Of a stretch of DNA of 64,000 bases, positions 31,701 to 39,824 are shown in pieces. The notes below the pieces were generated by a model, which saw only the letters and a program-made list of their open reading frames with translations, had not been told where the DNA came from and did no database searches. The stretch covers positions 3,224,001 through 3,288,000 of the forward strand of contig NZ_PHQX01000001.1 in NCBI RefSeq assembly GCF_002803515.1, read 5' to 3'. A program made the position numbers and the translations under genes. This stretch comes from Stenotrophomonas lactitubi (lineage in GTDB: Bacteria; Pseudomonadota; Gammaproteobacteria; Xanthomonadales; Xanthomonadaceae). Positions within the stretch are counted from its first letter, which is position 1, and every line of letters begins with the position of its first letter.

Positions 31701-33856
31701 GCGTTGAGCACGCCATTGGCCAGATTCTGCAGCTTGCGCTTGGCGCCACTCTTGTTGGCCACGTCGACGACGGTACCGGTGTTGTCTGCACCCAGGCGCA
31801 CGTTTCCACTTGCCGATACCTGCCCCACCAGGCCATCCAGTACCGCCACGCGTGCCTGCGCTGCGTCCGCCGTGGACTTCACGGCGGCAACGTTGCTGTT
31901 GGTGGCATTCAACTGCTTGCCGGTGACGGCCTCCGTGCTTGACGTGCTCAGCGCTCCATCCTTCAGGCCGGTGATGCTGCGCACCGCATTGGACTTGTTG
32001 CGGGCATCCAGCACCGTGCCGGTGTTCTCGCCGCCCAAGCGTACGTTGCCACTGGCCGATACCTGGCTGACCAGGCCACTGACCGTATTGGCCTTGGCCA
32101 GCGCTGTATTGGCGTTGGTGTTGGCTGTAGTGGCGGTGGTCTGCGCTGCTGTGGCCGTGGTCTTCGCCGCGTCGGCCGCAGTCTGAGCAGCCGTCACGTT
32201 GGTGTTGGTTGCATTGAGCTGCTTGCCCGTCACAGCTTCAGTGCTTGATGTAGAAAGCGCCCCATCCTTCAGGCCGGTGATGCTGCGAACAGCATTGGAC
32301 TTGTTGCGAACATCCAGCACGGTGCCGGTGTTCTCACCACCCAGCCTTACGTTGCCACTTGCCGATATCTGGCTGACCAACCCGCTGACCGTATTGGCCT
32401 TCGTCAGAGCTGTGTTGGCATTGGTGTTGGCCGTGTTGGCCGTGGACTGCGCTGCCGCGGCTGTCGTCTTCGCTGCATCGGCAGCGGTCTGGGCTCTGGT
32501 CACGTTGGTGTTGGTGGAATTGAGCTGCTTGCCGGTAACCGCATCGGTGCTGGTGGTCGAAAGGCGCGCGTCCTCCACATTCACAACGCGCCTCTTGGCG
32601 CCACTGGTTCCTACTGAGACCGTATTGGCCTCGGTCGCAATCGAGCCGCGCCCCAGCGCAACCGCATTGTTTGCTCGCGTAGCAGCTTCGTAGCCGATGG
32701 CCACGCTATCGTGGCTGGCATTGGCCTTGCTTCCCAAGGCGATACCACCGTTGTAGCCATTGGCACCGGCACGGGAATCGCCACCGATGGCGATGGCACC
32801 CTCCGAATTTCCGCTGTCAACACGGGAGCCACTGCCCACGGCAGTACCATTGCGCCCGCTCACATAAGACGAGTTGCCGTAGGCGGTTGCGCCGATGCCA
32901 CTGGCACTAGAGCGACTGCCCAAGGAAGTCGTGTGCGTGCTGTTGGCCTTTGACTCGTAGCCGAAGGCAATAGCGAACTCGCCAGCAGCCGAAGCGTTAA
33001 GACCGACTGCCGTTGCTCCCGTGCCACTTGCAGAGGCGGAGCCTCCGAGCGAAGTTGCACCGGCTCCGCTGGATCGTGAGTTCCTTCCGAAGGCAAGGGA
33101 ATCATTGGAAGCTGCATTTGCTCTGCTGCCCATGGCTAATGCGCCCGCGCCGTTGGTCTTCGATGCATACCCGAGCGCCACGCCATCGTGACCCGCCTGA
33201 GCTTCCCCACCCACCGCTACGGCGCCCGTCCATCCTGGCGTACCCGCCCGAGAATCGGCGCCAATAGCGACTCCCGAAACTCCGGCGCCAGTGTCTACCT
33301 GAGACGCTCTTCCGATCGCTACCCCGTTGTCGCCAACAGTCCTTGCATATGCCCCAAGCGAGGTCGAACCAGAGCCATTGACGTACGCTCCAGCTCCAAC
33401 GCCAACGCTGAAACTGCCTTTTACCGTTGAATGCGAACCAATGGCGGCGGAGCTTTCGCCATCAAGAATTGCCAGAGTTCCATATACAACGGATGACTTT
33501 CCTGTTGCCGTCGAGCGCGAGCCGAGGATCATCGAGAAATCGCCGCTCACGGTCGAATCGCGATAGTGCGTGTCATTTATGATTGCGAGCTGCGTATGTC
33601 TGGCCAGTGGACTGATGGCAGACCTGAAGGCCAGCGGGGAAGCGTACAGCGACATCGGATCACGCCAATTGATGTGATCAATCTCATCCTGTTGTGCATA
33701 GGCTGAAGTACTGAAGGAAGCGGCCAGTACCAACAGCACCACTGCAGGTGCACCACAAACCTGCTGGGCAGGCTTCCTTGTTGCCCGCCCCAGCTCACTG
33801 GTAACCACCCAGCACTGCCGGGCTCGATTCCACAGGCGACGATATATGCGATTCAT
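28796..33856 (-). CDS. Trimeric autotransporter adhesin (YadA/Hia family)
   Basis: Surface adhesin of 1686 aa secreted by the type Vc route. Order: extended signal region (MNRIYRRLWN...CWVVTSEL) and cleavage near residue 54 (AYA|Q); first YadA-like head of about 330 residues with repeated AVALG/AIG-type heptads; a stalk with four ASGNVRLG modules alternating with coiled coils and VTGKQLNATN necks; second head near 1000 and third near 1310, each closed by a neck; a Pro/Thr/Ser-rich segment; coiled coil; and a four-strand YadA anchor ending in W. AAGGAG precedes the ATG. Follows the pilus chaperone by 62 bases, suggesting cotranscription. Confidence 0.95.
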   Translation of the reverse strand: MNRIYRRLWNRARQCWVVTSELGRATRKPAQQVCGAPAVVLLVLAASFSTSAYAQQDEIDHINWRDPMSLYASPLAFRSAISPLARHTQLAIINDTHYRDSTVSGDFSMILGSRSTATGKSSVVYGTLAILDGESSAAIGSHSTVKGSFSVGVGAGAYVNGSGSTSLGAYARTVGDNGVAIGRASQVDTGAGVSGVAIGADSRAGTPGWTGAVAVGGEAQAGHDGVALGYASKTNGAGALAMGSRANAASNDSLAFGRNSRSSGAGATSLGGSASASGTGATAVGLNASAAGEFAIAFGYESKANSTHTTSLGSRSSASGIGATAYGNSSYVSGRNGTAVGSGSRVDSGNSEGAIAIGGDSRAGANGYNGGIALGSKANASHDSVAIGYEAATRANNAVALGRGSIATEANTVSVGTSGAKRRVVNVEDARLSTTSTDAVTGKQLNSTNTNVTRAQTAADAAKTTAAAAQSTANTANTNANTALTKANTVSGLVSQISASGNVRLGGENTGTVLDVRNKSNAVRSITGLKDGALSTSSTEAVTGKQLNATNTNVTAAQTAADAAKTTATAAQTTATTANTNANTALAKANTVSGLVSQVSASGNVRLGGENTGTVLDARNKSNAVRSITGLKDGALSTSSTEAVTGKQLNATNSNVAAVKSTADAAQARVAVLDGLVGQVSASGNVRLGADNTGTVVDVANKSGAKRKLQNLANGVLNASSTDAVTGQQLNATNSEVTSVRTAATAAKTAADAARGVADGAVQKADALGGLVGQVSASGNVRLGAENTGTIVDVANKSGGKRRIYNIANGTLGAGSTDAVTGQQLFATNTTVETQQQALAGHAQQLADQDGRIADNRVELDALRADFDNFDPDLDGVVKFSADRRLVDMEGARVSGVAAGDISSATSTDAVNGGQLFATNERVNAIESAGKFLSIGSDSLSEAARSGAFGVAIGDSAQASVEHEGGTAVGAYANASGKNSVALGRGALVEKGAESSFALGAGSRAAAVETTAVGANSRVEAGAARSVAVGAGSIARESDTVSFGTSLYQRRLVNVSRGIAEGDVSTIAQLNETLAGLGGGAGLDALGNVVGPAYSVQGGKQNNVGDALAALDGAVVRSDIRVDGLEGQLRATFQQSPSTRVDGVGQLNLAGAQGMVLSNLADGRIAAGSRDAVTGSQLYAAKQDIADNRSEIDQMKEQRKGLAGFTRQGPIDFAGARITGLADGDISSASSSDAVNGGQLYTTNSRLTDLEDSQRFLSVGSAGPAVSARAGLVGVALGDSAVGVGEGATALGSFSRAGGKNSVALGRAAHVMESAEDGFAVGVRSVVDAEKGIAIGAASSVQAGANYSVAIGSGSIARDALTVSFGEGALQRRLVNVANGRNANDAATIGQLRGALSTLGGDIDANGNVTTPGFNIQGQHQSTVNDALTTLDSAVVTTGSRMDRVETQLRSVFQETPSTRSDGTAQLTLAGANGMVISNVANGLIAAGSREAVNGGQLHAVQQQLNGRMDGLEQRVDGQPQSRALATASAAPTDQVTPTPEASDSPQVASAGEGTSPTPQPKSKKDDTPSPTPQVDTAELEKMLARANEYTDGAISNFERRLDKMDKRFNRMAAMSSAQTAMAMNTAGLATYNRLGAGVGYAEGESAMAVGYQRVLNDKGSATFSLNGAFTNSGERSMGVGVGIGW

Positions 33857-33918
33857 TGAATCTCCTTAACTGAGGGTGCGAAGAGATGCCCCACCAGAGA
33901 ATCCGGCGGGACTGGTGA

Positions 33919-34626
33919 TCAACCGGCGCTGGGCGCCAGGGTCTGTACGTGTTCGCGATGACCATCGCGGGTGAGGCGGTAACGCAGTTGCAGCGTGTGC
34001 CCGGGCTGCACGGGGAAAGGCAGTTCCAATGCACTGCCGGGATACAGGCTTTGCGACACCTCGTGCGCGGTGCAGCGCGCGCCATCGCAGTCAGCAATGC
34101 TGGTGATGCCGACACGCACCGTGCCGGTGTTGCGCAGGCGGTTTCCTTCCACCTTCATCGCCATGGCCGGCTGCGCGGGCAGCACATTGACCAGCGCGCC
34201 CCAGACCAGGCTGACACCGACATTGGCCTGTGCGCGCTCGCCCTCGCCTGCGTGCTCAACGCCTTCGGGGCCACGCACGCCTTCGAAGTAGACGCGATAG
34301 GCGGTTTCCTTTTCGACCGGCTGCAGCGGAATCACCCGGATCAGGCGATTGCCACCACCGGCCAGCGCGAACTTGCCGGGGGTGATGGCGATGGCTGCTT
34401 CGCCAGGCTCGACCTCAACCTCGTGTTCTTCTGCACCGGCCGGGTCGACGATGCGCTTGATCGAGGCCTGCACGTACTGCGGCTGGGTGGACTGCGAATA
34501 GATGCGGATCTGCGCGCCCTTCTTCACGTCCACCGACGTGCGCATGGGGTGCACGGTGAGGTTGGCGTGGGCAGGCATCGCCATCAGCAGCGACAAGGAA
34601 ATCAGACAGCGAATGAGAGGCTTCAT
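33919..34626 (-). CDS. Periplasmic fimbrial chaperone (CS1/CfaA-CblB type)
   Basis: Periplasmic chaperone (235 aa) that donates a strand to pilus subunits. A signal peptide ends near residue 21 (AHA|N), followed by an Ig-like domain starting LTVHPMRTSVDVKKG and the subunit-anchoring region IRVIPLQPVEKETAYRVYFE, which matches alpha-type chaperones. I choose the ATG at 34626 because TGGAGA precedes it at a good distance; an ATG four codons upstream is also possible. It is last of the four pilus genes, 17 bases after the tip gene, whereas CS1/CFA loci usually put the chaperone first. Confidence 0.85.
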   Translation of the reverse strand: MKPLIRCLISLSLLMAMPAHANLTVHPMRTSVDVKKGAQIRIYSQSTQPQYVQASIKRIVDPAGAEEHEVEVEPGEAAIAITPGKFALAGGGNRLIRVIPLQPVEKETAYRVYFEGVRGPEGVEHAGEGERAQANVGVSLVWGALVNVLPAQPAMAMKVEGNRLRNTGTVRVGITSIADCDGARCTAHEVSQSLYPGSALELPFPVQPGHTLQLRYRLTRDGHREHVQTLAPSAG

Positions 34627-34643
34627 CGGGGTCTCCATGGGAA

Positions 34644-35777
34644 TCAGGGCGTGACAGTGGGAACGCGCATTTCCACCTTGAGATCGCCGTCGTAGTAGCC
34701 GGGGCGTTTGCTGCTGACCGGCACGCGAGGGGTTTCCAGCACCAGTGGCGTGGGCACGCAGAACACCGGCTGGGTCATGCCGGGCAGCAGCACCAGGCGC
34801 AGCTTTGCGGTGTCGATGCCGTGCAGCAGCTGCTCCACGCCGTTGCGCATGGGCAGGGCGCTGCCGTTGTGATCGAGGGTGACGGTGTAGTCCACGCGCT
34901 GCGTGGCATCGCTGCCGCCATCGGCATGCCACACCGAGTAGCCGGAGGGCCCCGGAGGGCGTGGTCCGCTGTCACGCACAGTGACGCCCAGGTACTGGCT
35001 CTGCGAGCCCAGTCCGTCGTACAGGCACATGTCGAGTTGGGTTCGGCCGCCGACGGTCTGTGCCAGCGGGTCGTACTGCAGGTTCAGGCCAACGTGTGGC
35101 GTGACCTGGTCGAAGAGCGGGAAGTAGATGGAGACCGCGTTGTAGTCGGTGATGGTGAAGTCGAAGGTGATGACATTGGTCAGCACCGTTCCTTGTGCTG
35201 GATCCACTTTGAGATCGAGCTGGAGCTCACCGTGCCAATGACCCGCTACCAGTCTCCTGAGTTCTTCTTGTAGAAGTACAAGCCTTACTCCGGTACCTAG
35301 CGGCTCATCAACATTGCATTGGTCCCAAGCTGCTGAGTACAGCGGGTATACGTGCTGGGTCCAAAAATCGCCAGTGCATGCACGACCCGACACGATCCGT
35401 CGCAACCAACCGTTCAATCTCACTTCTGTTGGAAGACCGGATCGTTGTTCGACCATCCTGAGTACGATTTCCGACGATCCGAACAGCACATCCTCATCGC
35501 CAGAGGTTCTGCAGCTGCCTTGCGAAGGATCCACACTGGATCGGCAGGTCAGATGTATCTGGCCAAGCTTGCGCGACACGTCACGGCTGAAGCCCAGAAC
35601 CGTCCTGTCTGGCCAAATCTCCAGATCGCCTGGCATGGACGATCGATCCCACGCAAGCGTCACCTGCTGGACTATCGGACTGGGATCTGTCTCCGGCGGC
35701 TGCTGCGCCATCGCCCGCGGCGCCAACACCACCAACGCACACAACACCGCCATCACCCACCACACCCGCCGGTTCAC
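34644..35777 (-). CDS. Pilus tip protein, CfaE/CblD-like (probable adhesin)
   Basis: Secreted protein of 377 aa with a signal peptide ending near residue 24 (AMA|Q). Length, position after the usher and the general two-domain layout fit the minor tip subunits of alpha chaperone-usher pili (CfaE, CblD), which initiate assembly and bind the receptor. Cysteine pairs (79/93 and 134/154 by rough count) fit a disulfide-stabilised adhesin domain. The start overlaps the usher stop (ATGA). The N-terminal half (about 35230-35560) is visibly less GC-rich than its surroundings, as expected for a diversifying or imported adhesin domain. Similarity is by context and pattern. Confidence 0.75.
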   Translation of the reverse strand: MNRRVWWVMAVLCALVVLAPRAMAQQPPETDPSPIVQQVTLAWDRSSMPGDLEIWPDRTVLGFSRDVSRKLGQIHLTCRSSVDPSQGSCRTSGDEDVLFGSSEIVLRMVEQRSGLPTEVRLNGWLRRIVSGRACTGDFWTQHVYPLYSAAWDQCNVDEPLGTGVRLVLLQEELRRLVAGHWHGELQLDLKVDPAQGTVLTNVITFDFTITDYNAVSIYFPLFDQVTPHVGLNLQYDPLAQTVGGRTQLDMCLYDGLGSQSQYLGVTVRDSGPRPPGPSGYSVWHADGGSDATQRVDYTVTLDHNGSALPMRNGVEQLLHGIDTAKLRLVLLPGMTQPVFCVPTPLVLETPRVPVSSKRPGYYDGDLKVEMRVPTVTP

Positions 35778-38497
35778 TGCACACCTCCCGCGGCCGCGGT
35801 CTGCGGCGTGGCGGCAATCAACGCCTGCTCCTGCAGCAGTCGCGTCACTCGCGCCTGATGCCGGATATCAGCAGGCAACTGGGCCACGGCCAGCGGCTCG
35901 CACTGCACGGTGCCCACCAGCATCACCACACTGCGGCGCTCGCGCACCTGCAGCGGACAGTGCAGCAGCCGGTGGTCCTGCAGCAGGTACAGCGTCTTCT
36001 CGCGTCGTGGGAAGTCGGCCACGAAGCCTCCATTGCTGCCGGTGCCGGGCACCGGCGCGTTGAGAATGCGGGCGCCGCGCAGCGGTGCACCGGCGATGTC
36101 GTGGGCGTTGCCGATGAAGGTGTAGGTCACTTCAATCGGCACCGGCAGGCGCACCAGCCGCCCGGGCGAGAGGAACAGCGGGCGCGCACCGCCCACGCCG
36201 CTCACGCGGACGGCCGCGATGCTGTCCAGTGCGCTGGCGTCCTGCACTTCGGCGCGGTGCGATTGGTAGGCGGAAATCGGCAGCAAGCGGCGTTCGCCCA
36301 GCTTCAGCCGCTGCCGGCGCAGTCCACCCACCTGCAGTTCGGCGGCAACGCCGGTCAGGTCCAGGTCGTCGGTGCCATCCACCTGTACTGCCAGCCCGGC
36401 ATCGGCGCCCACGCCTGCGCCCCAGTACAGCCCACGCGAGCCGACGGCCAGTCCGGAACTATGCGTGGCGCTGTACGCCACCTCGTTGCCGCCCTGGTGC
36501 TGGTAGCGCGATACCGTGGCGCCGGTCTGGCCGATGCGGTTCTGCAGCTGCCCGCTCAGCGTGGCGCTGTAGCGCTCGTTGTTGTTGCCGCGTAGTTCGC
36601 CGGACACTTCGCGGTACTGGTCTTCGTATTCCTGGCGCAGGGTCTGCCCGGCGTTGTAATTGACGTCAGGCCGCGCGTGCTGCGGCTGGCGCACGTCCAC
36701 ACCGTAGCGCCGCTGCGAGCTGCCGCGGTCGCCGCGCTGCAGGCGGTTGAGGCTGAAGTTGAAATAGATGCCGCGGTCACGACCATCGCGCAGGGCACCG
36801 CCGCTGGTCTGCTGCCACACGCCGATGCGGCTGGAGACACTGAACTCGCCCCAGCGCTGGCTGCGGCTGTAGCTGGCCTGCCAGGTGCGGCTGAGCTGCG
36901 GCACGCGCGTGGGTTGTGGAATCCACGGCGGCAACAGCGGCTCGAGCCCGGCCAGCGGATCATCCCCCAGCCCCGGTTGCACGGTGCCTGCGCGCCAGGT
37001 CTGGCGGCGGGTGTAGGCCACGTAGGCATTGCCGCCGGCCACCGGCAGCGCCATCGAGGCACTGAGCGAGTCGGCACAGCCCAGCCGGTCGCGCGCGTCG
37101 GCCTCGAACTGGCAGGCGCGACCACGCATGCGCTGGTGGTACACATTCCACGAGGCACGGCGGCGGTAGGACAGCTGATGCTGCTGGCCACGGCTGCCAT
37201 CACTGCCGTGCATGCCGCTGAACGTGCCGCGGATCTCCTGGGTGGCGAACACATGGCGCAGGTCCAGCCGCAGTTCGCCATAACTGAAGCCACCCAGGTC
37301 TGCGAGGCCGGCCGTCATCGCCACGTTGCGCGACACCGGCACGCGCACGCCGCCCATCGCCGCCAGCTCATCATCGAAATGGTCACTGCGGCGTTCGTTG
37401 CGGCGCCCGCCCTGCAGGAACCACTGCACGCTGCTGTCGGTCCAGTCGCCACCCTTGTCGAACGGCGCGTCTTCGCTGCGCACCAGTACGCCGTCTTCGT
37501 AGATGCGCAGGGTGATGGTGTAGTTGCCCAGCGGGAACCGGCGCGTATCGAGCTGGTTGATGCCGGCCTGCAGGTAGAAGGTCTGCAGCAGGCGCTCACC
37601 ATCGAACGCATCCACGCGTGCATCGCGCGCCAGCAACACGGTGAGCGGCGTGGCCTGCACGGCAGCGGCGGAATCCACGTAGGCCTGCGTGGTACCCAGG
37701 CGCAGGCCCTGAAAGCGGTCCATCGGCAGCATGCTGAAGCTGAAGGTGCCGCCCTGCGGGCTGCTCAGGTTGCGGCGGTCCATGCGCCCGGCCTGCAGGT
37801 AGTGCTGTTGGCCCAGGTCATGACGGTAGTAGGTGTTGTCCAGCTGGAAATCACGGCGGGCACGGCCACCGCGGTAGTGCTGCTGGCTGAAGGTCCAGTC
37901 GGCGGACAGGTGCCCGCGCTGGAACACGCCCAGCGCACCCATGCCCTGCGCGGCCAGCGACTGGTAGCCGCGGCCGCCACTGACATTGAGCGTGTGCTGG
38001 TGCAGGAAGGCGTTTTCGGCATTGGCGCTGACCTGGTGGTAGCGCTCGGCGGCCGGTTCGCCGGGAATCCATTGGCGGGCGACGAACAGGCGCACGGCGC
38101 CCTCGCCTTCGTCATACAGCGCGCGCACGGCGGTGGGCTCCTCGGGGGGATCGATGTAACCGCAACCGGCGCTGGCGCCACCGTAGCGGCAGGCCAGGTG
38201 ACTGTTGCGCGGCAGTGGTTGCGACAGCGCTGGCAACAACGCCGCCTGTGCCTCGGCGGGCAACTGCAATGCCTGCAGCGCCTCGGCCGGGGCTTCCAGC
38301 TGCACGTGTTCCAGGGTCACGCGTACCGGCACCAGCCCGGTCGAACGACCGAACAGGCGTACCTCGAGTTGTTCGGTCTGGCCTTCAACCAGATCCTCGA
38401 AACCGACGGGAACGCCGCGCGCTGCGACCAGGGGCGTGGCCAACGACAGGGCGAGCGCGACCGCCAGCCGGGTGACGGCGGGTGCGGGGGCTTTCAT
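35774..38497 (-). CDS. Outer membrane usher of the CS1/cable (alpha) type
   Basis: Usher (907 aa) that exports and polymerises pilus subunits. Signal peptide ends near residue 26 (ARG or VAA region), then an N-terminal domain with VPVGFEDLVEGQTEQLEVRLFG (quoted in parts: VPVGFEDLVEGQ), a long beta-barrel region, and C-terminal domains with GVGGARPLFLSPGRLVRLP and YTFIGNAHDIAGAPLRGA, the pattern of CfaC/CblC ushers. No Shine-Dalgarno is visible; a run of nine C residues directly precedes the ATG. It ends with a 4-base overlap with the tip gene. Confidence 0.9.
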   Translation of the reverse strand: MKAPAPAVTRLAVALALSLATPLVAARGVPVGFEDLVEGQTEQLEVRLFGRSTGLVPVRVTLEHVQLEAPAEALQALQLPAEAQAALLPALSQPLPRNSHLACRYGGASAGCGYIDPPEEPTAVRALYDEGEGAVRLFVARQWIPGEPAAERYHQVSANAENAFLHQHTLNVSGGRGYQSLAAQGMGALGVFQRGHLSADWTFSQQHYRGGRARRDFQLDNTYYRHDLGQQHYLQAGRMDRRNLSSPQGGTFSFSMLPMDRFQGLRLGTTQAYVDSAAAVQATPLTVLLARDARVDAFDGERLLQTFYLQAGINQLDTRRFPLGNYTITLRIYEDGVLVRSEDAPFDKGGDWTDSSVQWFLQGGRRNERRSDHFDDELAAMGGVRVPVSRNVAMTAGLADLGGFSYGELRLDLRHVFATQEIRGTFSGMHGSDGSRGQQHQLSYRRRASWNVYHQRMRGRACQFEADARDRLGCADSLSASMALPVAGGNAYVAYTRRQTWRAGTVQPGLGDDPLAGLEPLLPPWIPQPTRVPQLSRTWQASYSRSQRWGEFSVSSRIGVWQQTSGGALRDGRDRGIYFNFSLNRLQRGDRGSSQRRYGVDVRQPQHARPDVNYNAGQTLRQEYEDQYREVSGELRGNNNERYSATLSGQLQNRIGQTGATVSRYQHQGGNEVAYSATHSSGLAVGSRGLYWGAGVGADAGLAVQVDGTDDLDLTGVAAELQVGGLRRQRLKLGERRLLPISAYQSHRAEVQDASALDSIAAVRVSGVGGARPLFLSPGRLVRLPVPIEVTYTFIGNAHDIAGAPLRGARILNAPVPGTGSNGGFVADFPRREKTLYLLQDHRLLHCPLQVRERRSVVMLVGTVQCEPLAVAQLPADIRHQARVTRLLQEQALIAATPQTAAAGGVQ

Positions 38498-38506
38498 GGG
38501 GGGGGG
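38498..38506 (-). repeat. Nine-C homopolymer immediately before the usher start codon
   Basis: On the minus strand nine C residues run directly into the usher ATG. No ribosome-binding site is recognisable in this spacer. Such tracts change length by slipped-strand mispairing, so translation of the usher could vary between cells. This is inference from one sequence. Confidence 0.6.
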
Positions 38507-38518
38507 TTACCGGAAGCG

Positions 38519-38541
38519 GCCGGCCCGGGGAGCGGGCCGGC
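38519..38541 (-). terminator. Hairpin between pilin and usher genes (possible attenuator or 3' stabiliser)
   Basis: GCCGGCCCG and CGGGCCGGC form a perfect 9-bp stem with a 5-base loop in the 53-base gap after the pilin stop, without a T tract. It could lower read-through into the usher or protect the pilin mRNA 3' end, giving more pilin than usher. Confidence 0.5.
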
Positions 38542-38550
38542 GCGGGCGCC

Positions 38551-39057
38551 TTACGGGCTGGTGGTCTTCTGCTGCATGGCGATGGTGACGATGCCTTCGT
38601 ACTGGCCACCGGCAGTGATCGGCGCCTGGTTGGTCTGCGCGATACGCAGCGGCATCGGAATCGATGCGCCCGGCAGCGCGCCATCGAACAGGTCGGAGGC
38701 AAGGAAGTCCTGCGCGGCCACGGTCAATGCCTTGCCGTTGAGGCTGACGGTCAGCGGCACCGGGGCGCCAGCGCCCGAGGTGTGCAGCAGCTGCGGCGCG
38801 CTGCCGACGCGCACTTCGATGTCCTGGTCGATATCGTTGGAGTAGATACGCACCTGCTGCGACCACGGCACCAGGCCGTTGACCGGGTTGTGGACCAGGT
38901 TCACCACCGAATCCAGCGCGGTGCCGTCGGCCTTCAGCATGGCCAGGGTCGGGTCGACGCTGGCCCAGACCTTGATGTCGGCGTCGAAGGCATGGGCGGA
39001 CAGCGAAACGGTGGCCAACGCTGCAGCGAGCGTGGCCTTCTTCAGAATGGCGTGCAT
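38551..39057 (-). CDS. Major pilin, CS1/CfaB-CblA type
   Basis: Secreted structural subunit (168 aa) of an alpha chaperone-usher pilus. The signal peptide ends AHA|F, and the mature protein begins with a donor strand region followed by IKVWASVDPTLAMLKADG, the typical CS1-family N-terminal pattern (VDPTLxLLxADG). No cysteines are present, also typical. The ATG at 39057 gives a proper signal peptide; a longer in-frame reading is unsupported. First gene of the pilus operon. Confidence 0.9.
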   Translation of the reverse strand: MHAILKKATLAAALATVSLSAHAFDADIKVWASVDPTLAMLKADGTALDSVVNLVHNPVNGLVPWSQQVRIYSNDIDQDIEVRVGSAPQLLHTSGAGAPVPLTVSLNGKALTVAAQDFLASDLFDGALPGASIPMPLRIAQTNQAPITAGGQYEGIVTIAMQQKTTSP

Positions 39058-39349
39058 GTGTGTCTCTCTCGGACAGGGGGATATGAAAGCTCCCCTCCCC
39101 AAGGAGAAAGGGAGGGAAGCGCCGTCCGCAGAGGTGGGTGCGGCCGACGAGAGAATGGTAGGTATGCCTACCCTGCGCCGGCCATTCAAGCTTTCCTAAA
39201 TAACTGAACGTTAAGAAGATTCTTTGAAGGCTTTCAATGTTTGAGGGTTATGCAAATTTCCTCATACGGTCTTTGCAACAACCCTCATTGCGCGGAATGC
39301 ACTTTGCCGAGTCGAGCCATGCTCGTCGCCTGTGTGCAATGCCGCCGCC
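39058..39349. promoter_or_regulatory. Intergenic region upstream of the pilus operon
   Basis: No gene seen. The stretch 39185-39290 is the AT-richest non-coding part of this area and probably carries the pilus promoter, though no confident -35/-10 pair stands out. A hairpin GGTAGG-TATG-CCTACC lies at 39157-39172, 100 bases before the pilin start, and could be an operator or a decayed GTAG palindrome. Confidence 0.4.
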
Positions 39350-39715
39350 TCAACGCGTGCTGACGATCCGCACATGATCCACGTCGATGTCGGTGGGCTT
39401 GAAGCGGTGCGTATCCACTTCACCATGCAGCTCCACCACGGTGGTCGCGCTGACGGCCTGGTGGCTGGGCAGATCCTTGTCGTCGATTTCCACATCGATC
39501 TCGCCGGTGGCGTCCTTGAAGCGGTAGCGCTCGTGGCCGATCTTGGCCACCAGCGTGCCCTGCAGCACCACCGGCTGGTCGTCACGCTGGTCGCGCGCCT
39601 CGGCAACCGTGGTGACGGCACTGGTGGCGCCCGGGCCGGTGTACTGGGCAAAAGCCCCGGCGCTGAGCAGGCTCAAGGAGGTGGCGAGGAGCGCAAGGGT
39701 GAGTCGTCGGTTCAT
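39350..39715 (-). CDS. YgiW/YdeI (BOF) family periplasmic OB-fold protein
   Basis: Small exported protein (121 aa) of the bacterial OB-fold family linked to stress tolerance. Signal peptide ends AFA|QY. The mature part carries VVLQGTLVAKIGHERYRFKDATGEIDVEIDDKDLP in sequence (key parts: VLQGTLV, YRFKDATGEIDVEID), then a VVELHGEVD strand, the typical BOF pattern. The ATG at 39715 has GGAGA at 5 bases upstream, better than an ATG four codons earlier. Monocistronic, transcribed toward the pilus operon. Confidence 0.88.
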   Translation of the reverse strand: MNRRLTLALLATSLSLLSAGAFAQYTGPGATSAVTTVAEARDQRDDQPVVLQGTLVAKIGHERYRFKDATGEIDVEIDDKDLPSHQAVSATTVVELHGEVDTHRFKPTDIDVDHVRIVSTR

Positions 39716-39824
39716 GGTGTTCTCCATGCAGGGATAAGTACCCTCAGGTTCTATCGCCTCGAATGTGATGCCCATGCAATAAATCCGAAAAGATCTGAAA
39801 ACGACATCCAATGTCAGAAACCAT

